The notes under the pieces are model-generated. The model ran no database searches, had not been told where the DNA came from, and worked only from the letters and a program-made list of their open reading frames with translations. A DNA stretch of 11,109 bases, taken from positions 1 through 11,109 of the forward strand of contig JBGTGB010000318.1 of NCBI GenBank assembly GCA_041746975.1, given 5' to 3'. This document shows positions 4,762 through 11,109 of the stretch, piece by piece (the first letter of the stretch is position 1; each line of letters starts with the position of its first letter). A program made the translations under genes and the position numbers. The DNA comes from Haliea sp041746975. GTDB lineage: Bacteria; Pseudomonadota; Gammaproteobacteria; Pseudomonadales; Halieaceae.

Positions 4762-7617
4762 TCAGGGCCGGCGCGGCAGGCCTTGCCGTCTGGCGCCCTG
4801 TCCGTCCGTGGTGGCGGCATCGGGCAGGCGCACGAGGTACTCCACCGGGAAGTTGATGTCATCCCGATCACGGTTCAGGTTGATCTCTGCCGGCTGATCC
4901 GTGGTCAGCCAGGCCCCACAGGCCTCGCCGGCATCACAGATAAACAGGTCATTATCGGCATCGGAGCCGGCAAACACCACGTAACGGCCCGCGGCGAGCG
5001 CGGGAAAGCTGAAATCGTAGCGACCGTCGCGCGCGCGGGCGGCGGCCTGTTCGACCACATCATCCAATTCAATGTCGTAGACCAGGATATAGACTACCCC
5101 CACATCTGCCACTGCTGCATTGCCCACCGAGACCAGCACCCGAATCTGCAGGCTGTTGGCGCTGGAGCGCGCGGTAACCGTGGCGGCATAGACCCCTTCA
5201 TCCAGCTGTCCCCGATCCACCGTCAACAGATAGCTGCCCAGACCCAGGCCATCGACGTCGTCGGGGCTGACCTGGAGCCAGGGCGCGTCGCTGTCCACCC
5301 CGGTAACCCGGAGTTCGCCGCTCCCGCCGTTGCTGAGGGACAGGGTCAGGGTATTCAGGCTGGCACCGAAATTCAGGTTCAGGCTGGAGGCCTGCAGCGA
5401 CGCGGGCGCGGTAAATTCCGCACCGATACTGTCCAGCGCCGCCTGTACAGCCTTGCTCGCATTGATCATGCCGTGGCCGTAGAGGTCGTCGCGCCCTGGT
5501 GCCCCGAGGTCGTCAGTCAGGCTGCCACTCTGCAGCATGGATTGGAACTGCTGCGGCGTGAGGTCGGGGTTGATGCTCTTCATCAGCGCGATGACGCCTG
5601 ACACGTGCGGCGCCGCCATTGAGGTGCCGCTGAGAAATACATACGCAAACTCGATGCCGGAAGAGGTTGCCGTGCCCCCGGTGCTGAGCACGCCGTCTGG
5701 ATAACCATCGCCGTTGATATCGGCACTGTTGTCGCCGCCGGGTGCGGCAATGTCTATGGTCGGACCGCGGTTGCTGTAGCTGGTGATCTGCCGCTGGATA
5801 TCCACCGCCGACACCGAAATCACAGTGTCGTAGGCTGCGGGATAGCCGGGGGCGGTGCTGGCTTCGTTGCCCGCCGAGGAAACCACAAAGATGCCCTGCT
5901 GCCGCAGGTCGCGATACAGCTGCTGGCTGATCTGGCTGAAGCCCTCGCCACCCAGGCTCAGGTTGATGATGTCGGCTCGCCGTGCCGGCACGGTGCCGGA
6001 GTCGTTGGGCAGGCCCGCGGCAAAGCGCACGGCCTGGGCGACATCGTAGGACGTGCCGGTGCTGGCACCCAGCGCGCGCAGGGGCATTATGCGAGTGTTC
6101 CAGGTCACCCCGGCAACACCGATGCCATTGTTGCCGCGGGCAGCGACGGTGCCGGCGACATGGGTGCCATGGAAACTGCTGGCGGCGGGGTTGTTGCGGT
6201 CACCCGGGTCCTCGGGGTCGGGGTCGATGCCGTCGCCGTCCCCAGCCACCGACGGATTCCTGACAAAGTCATAGCCGGGCACCAGTTGCCCCGCGAGATC
6301 GGGGTGGCCCGAGAGAATTCCGGTATCCACCACCGCGACGATCACCCCCGGGTCCCCGGTAGTCACGTCCCAGGCAGCCGGGAGAGAAATCAGGGGGTAG
6401 TGCCACTGGAAACGGTAGGCGCTGTCGTTGGGCTGCAAAGATACCTGCATGCGGTAGTTGGGTTCCGCCCAGCGCACGCCCGGTGTGCGCTGCAGCGACT
6501 TGATGCTGAGCAATGTCTCCCAGCGTTGTTGCTGCGCCGGATCACTGAAGTGGTGCGAGCGGGCTGCCGCCGTGCCGAGGCGGCGCTGTTCCGCCTGGCC
6601 TGCTCGCAGGGCAAGCAGCCGCGCGCGACCCGGGGCACCGGCGCGCAGATCCATACCCATCTGGTAGGCCAGATCCTCCAGCGGCAATTCCGGCAGCTCT
6701 GGCCTGGCATCCCGGTACTCGACCACGATCTCTCCCGGGATAATCTCTGTCTGCTGCCGCGTGCCTTCCAGTGCCTGGTTGCCGACCGCGAGGATATAGT
6801 TGGTGGCCCCGGCGAAAGCGGTGACATTGGCGATCCAGGTGCCGCTGCGGGGCGCGGTCACGCTCTCTATTTCCCCGGTCTCGATGGAGAAGTCGACGAT
6901 CTCGCCCTCTTCAGAGTATAGGTAGAGGTCCGCGTCCGCGGTTTCGAACTCGGCGACCAGCAGCGTGATCGACTGGCCTTCCAGCAGTTCCAGGCGGTAG
7001 TAGTCGTCAATGTCGCCAGCCACTTGCGAGCGACCCTCGGCGCCGGTGCCGGGTTGATTGACATAGCCCCCGAGGGTTACCGGGTTGGCCAGGGGCTGGG
7101 CCGTGGCGAGAGTGTCGTTGGGAATATAAATACTGAAAGGATCGTTGGTGTCGCCGTCAACGGCCTGGTTGCTGGACGCCAGGACGCTGCCGCTGAGGCT
7201 GTACGTCACACCATCGGCGCTACCTTCAACGATGACACTGACGCTGCTGCTGCCTTCGGCCCCATCGTTGTCTGTCACAGTCAGGGAAAAGACTAACGTG
7301 GTGTCACCGTTGGGGCTCGGGGCAGTGAAGCTGGCCTGGGCGCTGGTGCTGCCCGCCAGCTCCACTTCGGGCCCCTCGGCCTGCTGCCATCGATAGCTGG
7401 CGATGCTGCCATCGCTGTCGCTGGAGCCGCTGCCATCCAGGATCACGTTGGCGCCACCGGCCACGGCTGCGGGCGCCGAGATGACGGCGGTCGGGGGCTG
7501 GTTGGGGGGCGGAGGTGGGGCGTTGTTGCCACCACCGCCACCACCGCCACCACAGGCGGACAGGGCTAGTGTCAGGAGCAGCGCCAGGAGCGGGAGGCGT
7601 CGGGGGCTGACCAGCAT
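4762..7617 (-). CDS. Lipoprotein S8 (subtilisin-like) serine protease, multidomain
   Basis: A 951-residue secreted peptidase. Residues 1-22 are a lipoprotein signal with lipobox LSAC (C22), then eight glycines and a proline-rich linker; G at +2 suggests outer-membrane sorting. A PKD/Ig-like domain follows (~42-132: PTAVISAP, LDGSGSSDSDGSI, YRWQQ, SLTVTDNDG). Next is a PPC-like beta domain (~160-280: DIDDYYRLELLEGQSITL, DADLYLY, GTWIANV). A propeptide-like segment (~290-400) starts EIIPGEIVVEYRD and ends RWAEPNY. The catalytic domain (~402-730) has D431 (VVDTG), H483 (HGTHVAG), oxyanion N584 (SSAGNE) and S666 (SGTSMAAPHVSG), so the triad is complete. It contains acidic, probably calcium-binding loops, including DINGDGYPDG (633-642). 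A BACON/Ig-like domain (~735-832) and another beta domain with a possible C894-C900 disulfide end the protein. Likely role: degrading external proteins. Ninety bases separate it from tetR upstream; the ribosome site is weak. Confidence 0.9.
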   Translation of the reverse strand: MLVSPRRLPLLALLLTLALSACGGGGGGGGNNAPPPPPNQPPTAVISAPAAVAGGANVILDGSGSSDSDGSIASYRWQQAEGPEVELAGSTSAQASFTAPSPNGDTTLVFSLTVTDNDGAEGSSSVSVIVEGSADGVTYSLSGSVLASSNQAVDGDTNDPFSIYIPNDTLATAQPLANPVTLGGYVNQPGTGAEGRSQVAGDIDDYYRLELLEGQSITLLVAEFETADADLYLYSEEGEIVDFSIETGEIESVTAPRSGTWIANVTAFAGATNYILAVGNQALEGTRQQTEIIPGEIVVEYRDARPELPELPLEDLAYQMGMDLRAGAPGRARLLALRAGQAEQRRLGTAAARSHHFSDPAQQQRWETLLSIKSLQRTPGVRWAEPNYRMQVSLQPNDSAYRFQWHYPLISLPAAWDVTTGDPGVIVAVVDTGILSGHPDLAGQLVPGYDFVRNPSVAGDGDGIDPDPEDPGDRNNPAASSFHGTHVAGTVAARGNNGIGVAGVTWNTRIMPLRALGASTGTSYDVAQAVRFAAGLPNDSGTVPARRADIINLSLGGEGFSQISQQLYRDLRQQGIFVVSSAGNEASTAPGYPAAYDTVISVSAVDIQRQITSYSNRGPTIDIAAPGGDNSADINGDGYPDGVLSTGGTATSSGIEFAYVFLSGTSMAAPHVSGVIALMKSINPDLTPQQFQSMLQSGSLTDDLGAPGRDDLYGHGMINASKAVQAALDSIGAEFTAPASLQASSLNLNFGASLNTLTLSLSNGGSGELRVTGVDSDAPWLQVSPDDVDGLGLGSYLLTVDRGQLDEGVYAATVTARSSANSLQIRVLVSVGNAAVADVGVVYILVYDIELDDVVEQAAARARDGRYDFSFPALAAGRYVVFAGSDADNDLFICDAGEACGAWLTTDQPAEINLNRDRDDINFPVEYLVRLPDAATTDGQGARRQGLPRRP
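7528..7551 (-). repeat. Poly-glycine trinucleotide tract after the lipobox
   Basis: Eight consecutive glycine codons, seen as a ccaccaccg-type trinucleotide run on the + strand, directly follow the lipid-modified cysteine of the subtilase. With the NNAPPPPPNQPP stretch it forms a flexible tether to the membrane. Short in-frame tracts of this kind often vary in length without changing the frame. Confidence 0.7.
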
Positions 7618-7707
7618 GGCGGGCTCGCCTGGGCTCGGAGTGGTTGGGAAGTGTAAAGTGTCAGCCTGCCAATTGCACTGCCAAGCAGGGCTTTAACTGG
7701 GCAGGAT

Positions 7708-8325
7708 TCAGTCCGTGCAGACAATCCCCTCAAACATGTCCCGCGCCTCCTCCAGCTTGGCGAAGATGGGGTAGCTGCCGTCCATGGCCCAGCTTATGGT
7801 CAGCACGTTCAGGGTGCCCACTACCATGGCGGCCAGGATTTCAGGGCTGAAGGTCGTGCGGGCGTCGCCCTGGGCCTGGCCGGCGGCGAACAGCCGGGCA
7901 AAGCTGTCCAGGGCGGAATTGTTGATCTCGCGCTGGGTGTCGGGGTCGTTGGCGAAGACGGTCGGTGCCGCCAGGATCAGCTGGCGGTCGATTTCTTCGT
8001 AGCCGGCGAAAGTGGCCTCGATGAAGTCGATCATGGCCTGCAGCCGACCCCGGGTGCTGGGATGATTGCTGATCAGCACCTGCAGCATCGGGCCAGATTG
8101 GCTGAACAGACGGGACACACCCAGACCCCCCAGCAGGGCATGCTTGTTCGGGAAATAGCTGTAGAAGGTGCGCCTGGCGACGTCGGCCTCGGCGCAGATC
8201 TGTTCGATACTGGTTTCGTCGATTCCCTGGCGTCGGAACAGCTCATAGGCAGCATCCTCGATGCGCGCGCGAGTCTCAAGCTTGCGCTTTTCCCTGCGTC
8301 CCTGCGGTGCCTCGGCTACGCCCAT
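7708..8325 (-). CDS. TetR-family transcriptional regulator
   Basis: A 205-residue one-component repressor. The N-terminal TetR DNA-binding domain is clear: RREKRKLETRARIEDAAYEL, then the helix-turn-helix TSIEQICAEADVARRTFYSYF (~39-58) and NKHALL. The variable helical C-terminal part (~70-205) would bind the inducer and form the dimer. I chose ATG 8325 because GGA stands six bases upstream (ttacggaaatttc) and because it lies about 28 bases after the predicted transcription start. In-frame ATG 8361 and TTG 8388 have no ribosome site and overlap the promoter and operators. It is divergent from the amidohydrolase/Rieske/SDR operon across 121 bp, so it most likely represses that operon and itself; control of the downstream co-directional subtilase by read-through is possible but unsupported. 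Confidence 0.88.
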   Translation of the reverse strand: MGVAEAPQGRREKRKLETRARIEDAAYELFRRQGIDETSIEQICAEADVARRTFYSYFPNKHALLGGLGVSRLFSQSGPMLQVLISNHPSTRGRLQAMIDFIEATFAGYEEIDRQLILAAPTVFANDPDTQREINNSALDSFARLFAAGQAQGDARTTFSPEILAAMVVGTLNVLTISWAMDGSYPIFAKLEEARDMFEGIVCTD

Positions 8326-8359
8326 GAAATTTCCGTAATTCGGTTGCTTTTCAGCAGCC

Positions 8360-8388
8360 ATTAAACTAATTTGTAGACAAATGTGCAA
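8360..8388 (-). promoter_or_regulatory. Predicted tetR promoter
   Basis: On the minus strand TTGCAC (8388-8383) and TTTAAT (8365-8360) are separated by exactly 17 bases. The -10 matches five of six consensus positions, the -35 three of six. The spacer contains the palindrome 8369-8382, and the -35 is the left arm of the palindrome 8382-8397, so binding of the repressor there would block its own promoter. The implied start near 8353 supports translation from ATG 8325. Confidence 0.55.
8369..8382. promoter_or_regulatory. Palindrome, candidate TetR-family operator 1
   Basis: ATTTGT-AG-ACAAAT: two perfect 6-bp arms around a two-base centre, in the 121-bp divergent region. It lies within the spacer of the predicted tetR promoter, the classic position of an autorepressor site, and it shares its last base with the next palindrome. 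Confidence 0.5.
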
Positions 8389-8397
8389 GTTTGCACA
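8382..8397. promoter_or_regulatory. Palindrome, candidate TetR-family operator 2
   Basis: TGTGCAA-GT-TTGCACA: two perfect 7-bp arms around a two-base centre, the strongest dyad in the window. It overlaps the -35 of the tetR promoter and lies just upstream of the probable -10 (CATAAT, 8408-8413) of the amidohydrolase operon, so one bound repressor could shut both directions. The sequence GTTTGCA appears once more at 8418-8424 without a matching arm. Confidence 0.6.
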
Positions 8398-8407
8398 GAT
8401 GAGCCTT

Positions 8408-8413
8408 CATAAT
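8408..8413 (+). promoter_or_regulatory. Candidate -10 box of the amidohydrolase/Rieske/SDR operon
   Basis: CATAAT matches the -10 consensus at five of six positions and would start transcription near 8420, about 27 bases before the ATG at 8447, with a purine-rich GAGAG ribosome site in the leader. The -35 position falls inside operator 2 and is a poor match, so the promoter may be weak or need more than this sequence shows. Confidence 0.4.
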
Positions 8414-8446
8414 ATTGGTTTGCAACTGTCTGTAGAGAGTAGAGTC

Positions 8447-9679
8447 ATGTCCGATCGTTTACTAGTGGTGTCCTCGGACTGCCACGCCGGCCTTCACATC
8501 GCTGATTACAAGCCCTACGTCGAGTCGAAGTACCACGACATCATGGACATGGCGGTGCCAGTCCAGGTGGAGCTCACGCAGAAGGCGGAGCAGAGTTTCC
8601 TGATCAAGGAAATCAATGATGCCTGGCGCGCTCCCATCCAGAAGGAGCTGACCGGGGCCTGGGATTACCAGCAGCGGGTGAAGATGCTGGCCGAGGATGG
8701 AATCGCCGCGGAGGTCATCTTTCCTGACGGTATCACCGAGATGAACACGCCGCCCTTTGGTGCCGGTCTCGGCCTGTCGCCCCGGGATCAGGTGCCCGAA
8801 CTGCAGTGGGCCGGGGCCATGGCTCACAACCGCTGGCTGGCCGAATTCTGCGGCAATGACTCTGCCCGCCACATTGGCGTCGCTTCCATCCCGCTGCTGT
8901 GGGATGTGCAGCAGGCAGTAGAGGCGGTGCGCTGGTGTGTCGACAACGGCCTCAGGGCGGTGATGATTCCCACGCTCTGGGGGGAGCACGCGCCTTACCA
9001 CGACACCAAATATGACCCCTTTTGGGAGGTTTGCCAGGACCTGGGAGTGATCATTCACTTTCACTCTGGCCCAGCTCCGCACCCGGAATACTTTGGCAAG
9101 CAGTGGCCCCAGGAAGATCGTAGCGACGAGCTGCCGGGCGCCATGGGGATCTATGTGTCCGAGGTAATGTGGTGGCTGTACCGGCCCCTGACCTACATGA
9201 TCTGGGGCGGCGTGTTTGAGCGCTTCCCGCGGTTGAAGGTGGTGATGACCGAGGGCGGTACGGTGTTCATGCTGCCGCCCTGGCTGCGCCTGCTGGACCA
9301 CAACTACACCGACGTGCAGTTCTCCGCCAAGCTTGGGGATTTCCGTAGTCACCTGTCCATGTCACCCAGCGAGTACTTCCAGCGCAACATCGCAGTCGGT
9401 GCTTCTTGCGTGCCGCGCAAGGACATCGACCTGCGCACGGTGCTGGGCGTCGACAAGCTGATGTGGGGCAGCGATTTCCCGCATCCAGAGGGTACCTGGC
9501 CCAACACGGGCGACTACTTCCGGGAGACCTTTGGCGGTGTACCCGAAGCCGACGGGCGCAAGATTCTCGGCGAGAACGCCGTCGCCTGGTATGGTCTCGA
9601 CCGCGCCCGCCTGCAGGCCGTTGCCGATAAAATCGGCCCCAGTTCTTCCATCTTCCATGTTCGCGGAGAAGCCGCATGA
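8447..9679 (+). CDS. Amidohydrolase-2 family metal-dependent hydrolase
   Basis: A 410-residue TIM-barrel enzyme of the amidohydrolase-2 (ACMSD-related) family, whose members hydrolyse or decarboxylate ring-cleavage and related catabolic intermediates using a divalent metal. Visible metal-site motifs: DCH at residues 11-13 (VVSSDCHAG), VIIHFHSG with H204 and H206, TEGG with E269 where relatives often have His, and the diagnostic WGSDFPHPEGTWP with D343 near the C-terminus. The ATG at 8447 follows GAGAG and begins at the conserved barrel strand; ATGs at 8381 and 8399 lie in the operator/promoter and are rejected. Its stop overlaps the Rieske start (ATGA), indicating translational coupling. The substrate is not evident; with its neighbours it probably serves catabolism of a cyclic compound. 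It is not an obvious amidase of purines or pyrimidines. Confidence 0.88.
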   Translation: MSDRLLVVSSDCHAGLHIADYKPYVESKYHDIMDMAVPVQVELTQKAEQSFLIKEINDAWRAPIQKELTGAWDYQQRVKMLAEDGIAAEVIFPDGITEMNTPPFGAGLGLSPRDQVPELQWAGAMAHNRWLAEFCGNDSARHIGVASIPLLWDVQQAVEAVRWCVDNGLRAVMIPTLWGEHAPYHDTKYDPFWEVCQDLGVIIHFHSGPAPHPEYFGKQWPQEDRSDELPGAMGIYVSEVMWWLYRPLTYMIWGGVFERFPRLKVVMTEGGTVFMLPPWLRLLDHNYTDVQFSAKLGDFRSHLSMSPSEYFQRNIAVGASCVPRKDIDLRTVLGVDKLMWGSDFPHPEGTWPNTGDYFRETFGGVPEADGRKILGENAVAWYGLDRARLQAVADKIGPSSSIFHVRGEAA

Positions 9680-10644
9680 CCACTAAAATTGTTGAAGCCT
9701 GTGAATCAAAAACCAATACCACCCCGGATTTTCCCATGGGCTGGTATTCCGTCGCCCGCGGCCATGAGCTGCAGGTGGGCGAGGTCAAGCGGGTGCACGC
9801 CTTTGACCGGGAGTTCGCCCTCTACCGCACGCGCTCGGGCAAGGCAGTGCTGCAGGACGCGTTCTGCCCCCACCTCGGTGCCCACCTCGGCGTGGAAGGC
9901 CGGGTAGTTGGCGAGTCCCTGCGCTGCCCCTTTCACGGCTGGCGCTTCGACACTTCAGGCCAGTGTGTGGAAATCCCCTACTGTGACGAGATTCCCGAGC
10001 GCGCCCGCGTGCGCACCTGGCACACCGAGGAGCAGAATGGCGAGGTCTACATCTGGTTCCATCCGCAGAACCTGGCGCCCAAGTGGGAATTGCCACTGCT
10101 GACCGAACTCGGTGACGATAACTGGACCGCGCCGCGCTATGCGGAGTTTGAGGTGCCTGCCCACATCCAGGATATCGCGGAGAATTCCTGTGACCCGGTG
10201 CATTTCCGCTATGTGCATCGGCAGCCCGATGTTCCAGCCTCCGAAGTCACCATTGACGACGACGGCCGCACCCTGCACCTGCGTGCGGATGCCGATCAGG
10301 CCGCCGTGCCGCACAAACTGCACGCGATGGTCCTGAACCCGGGCCTGGCAGTGGTGCGTACGTCCTACGGCCCCGGTGCGGAGATGATGGTCTACAACAG
10401 CGCCCAGCCCATCGACAAGAACACCACGCTGCTGCGCTGGACCCTGTCCGTGCGGCGTGAAATCGAGGACCTGGCGGGTGACGATGTCATGAAGGGGATC
10501 ATCGCCGGCATCCAGGACGATTACCCGATCTGGGCCAACAAGGTGCACAAGCACAGGCCGGTGTTCTGCCGCGAGGACAAGACCCTGGTGCTGTACCGCA
10601 AGTGGGTGCGCCAGTTCTACATCGATGTCAGGGATATTGCCTGA
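9676..10644 (+). CDS. KshA-like Rieske non-heme iron oxygenase, terminal component
   Basis: A 322-residue oxygenase. The Rieske [2Fe-2S] domain (~22-130) has both ligand motifs, CPH (C64, H66) and CPFHGW (C84, H87). The catalytic domain has ENSCDPVHFRYVH, giving iron ligands H176 and H181 with D173 as electron bridge. A DYPIWANK segment supplies the likely third ligand D282 and is followed by RPVFCREDKTLVLYRKWVRQFYID. That C-terminal pattern closely recalls 3-ketosteroid 9alpha-hydroxylase KshA (EIWKHK...WYEQFYVD) and related bulky-substrate hydroxylases and desaturases, rather than benzoate- or naphthalene-type dioxygenase alpha subunits. It needs a separate reductase, which is not in the window. 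ATG 9676 overlaps the previous stop by four bases and has GGAG seven bases upstream. The following SDR starts one base after its stop, so the three genes form one operon. Steroid, terpenoid or other polycyclic substrates are possible; this is inference. Confidence 0.88.
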   Translation: MTTKIVEACESKTNTTPDFPMGWYSVARGHELQVGEVKRVHAFDREFALYRTRSGKAVLQDAFCPHLGAHLGVEGRVVGESLRCPFHGWRFDTSGQCVEIPYCDEIPERARVRTWHTEEQNGEVYIWFHPQNLAPKWELPLLTELGDDNWTAPRYAEFEVPAHIQDIAENSCDPVHFRYVHRQPDVPASEVTIDDDGRTLHLRADADQAAVPHKLHAMVLNPGLAVVRTSYGPGAEMMVYNSAQPIDKNTTLLRWTLSVRREIEDLAGDDVMKGIIAGIQDDYPIWANKVHKHRPVFCREDKTLVLYRKWVRQFYIDVRDIA

Positions 10645-10645
10645 A

Positions 10646-11109
10646 ATGCGGGAGTTCAAGGATAAGGTGGCGGTCATTACCGGCGGGGCCAGCGGCGTCG
10701 GCCGCTCGCTGGCGTTCGCCCTTGGTCGGCGCGGTGCCCGCATCGTTATTGGCGATGTCGACACCAAGGCCATGGAGGCCATAGACAGCGAACTGGCAGC
10801 GGAGGGCATCGAGGCCCGGGTGGCGTCCTGTGACGTCACCAACGTGGCCAGTCTGGAGAACCTGGCGGATATCGCCACGGAGCACTTTGGCGGCATTCAA
10901 CTGGTGTTCGCCAATGCCGGTATCGGCGCCGGCGAGTCCGGCGCCATGTGGGACTATTCCGACAAGGACTGGCAGTGGTGCTTCAACGTCAATATCTGGG
11001 GGGTGATCAACACCATCCGCGCTTTCATGCCGCGGCTGGTGGCGGCCGATGAGCCCGCGCACTTTGTGGTTACGGGCTCAGGCAACGGCGCCCTGCTGGT
11101 CTACCCCGA
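10646..11109 (+). CDS. Short-chain dehydrogenase/reductase (3' partial)
   Basis: The first 154 codons of a classical SDR; the gene continues past the window end. The NAD(P)-binding TGGASGVGR (12-20), D37 at the end of beta-2 (favouring NAD over NADP), CDVT (62-65), NAG (90-92), the structural/catalytic Asn in FNVNIWG (N116) and the probable catalytic Ser in VVTGSGNG (S145) are all present. The YxxxK motif should lie just beyond the edge. It starts one base after the Rieske stop (TGAaATG), with AGGGA about eleven bases upstream inside the Rieske gene. In the operon it would oxidise the alcohol made by hydroxylation, or a neighbouring hydroxyl, to a ketone. Substrate specificity cannot be read from the N-terminal half. 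Confidence 0.9.
   Translation, partial: MREFKDKVAVITGGASGVGRSLAFALGRRGARIVIGDVDTKAMEAIDSELAAEGIEARVASCDVTNVASLENLADIATEHFGGIQLVFANAGIGAGESGAMWDYSDKDWQWCFNVNIWGVINTIRAFMPRLVAADEPAHFVVTGSGNGALLVYP

Noticed and set aside
4705..5601. 298-residue open frame on the + strand opposite the subtilase 3' part
   Set aside because: It has no domain signature, lies wholly antisense to a well-supported protease gene and hemN leader, and is the kind of long open frame GC-rich coding DNA produces on the opposite strand. The 253-residue + frame at 6160-6921 is rejected for the same reason.
7665..7705. CCTGCC...GGCAGG inverted repeat between tetR and the subtilase as a terminator
   Set aside because: The stem is only six base pairs with a loop of about 29 bases and no T run follows on the minus strand; not distinguishable from chance in GC-rich DNA.
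8381..8446. Upstream starts for the amidohydrolase (ATG 8381, ATG 8399)
   Set aside because: They lie in the palindromic operator and before the predicted transcription start, add 22 or 16 residues without family similarity, and lack a ribosome site.
9955..10896. 313-residue open frame on the minus strand across the Rieske/SDR junction
   Set aside because: Both sense-strand genes have clear catalytic motifs; the antisense product is compositionally odd (His/Val/Arg-rich), with no recognisable motif and no ribosome site. The 296-residue minus frame at 8462-9352 is likewise a shadow.

Overview
The window is GC-rich, densely coded chromosomal DNA. It most likely comes from a free-living Gram-negative gammaproteobacterium, possibly of the marine Halieaceae/Cellvibrionales type. 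That placement is inferred from gene content: an AlgP-like Ala/Lys-rich DNA-binding protein, a Cys-Gly lipoprotein subtilase, a HemN-type radical SAM protein, a PQQ-type aldose dehydrogenase, a c-heme protein and a KshA-like Rieske catabolic operon. No marker gene settles the taxonomy. I see no tRNA, rRNA, CRISPR array, insertion sequence or phage gene, and no gene-free stretch longer than about 130 bases.

Layout. (1) 1-1188 (+): the 3' part of a right-handed beta-helix protein fused to a C-terminal c-type heme domain. (2) 1315-1959 (+): an AlgP-like, histone-H1-like protein with a repetitive Lys/Ala tail. (3) 2005-3135 (-): an exported PQQ-dependent sugar dehydrogenase, convergent with gene 2 across a hairpin and ending in a 15-bp tandem repeat. 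(4) 3199-3636 (+): a small four-helix membrane protein, divergent from gene 3. (5) 3639-4673 (-): a HemN-like radical SAM protein that lacks the family's C-terminal domain and has a damaged or missing N-terminus. (6) 4762-7617 (-): a 951-residue lipoprotein subtilisin whose PKD-like and PPC-like domains precede the protease. (7) 7708-8325 (-): a TetR-family repressor. (8-10) 8447-11109 (+): a tightly packed operon of an amidohydrolase-2 family enzyme, a KshA-like Rieske oxygenase and a short-chain dehydrogenase that runs off the end.

The most coherent system is the right-hand part. The TetR gene and the amidohydrolase/Rieske/SDR operon diverge from a 121-bp control region. Two abutting perfect palindromes there (8369-8397) sit in the spacer and over the -35 of the predicted tetR promoter and just upstream of the -10 of the operon. 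This looks like a self-regulated, inducible catabolic switch. The enzyme set (oxygenation, oxidation of an alcohol or ketone, C-C or C-N hydrolysis) fits breakdown of a polycyclic or terpenoid/steroid-like compound, but the substrate cannot be read from the sequence.

The left part is a mixture of apparently independent genes. Its oddities are the beta-helix/cytochrome fusion, the doubly shortened HemN and two repeat-driven protein tails.
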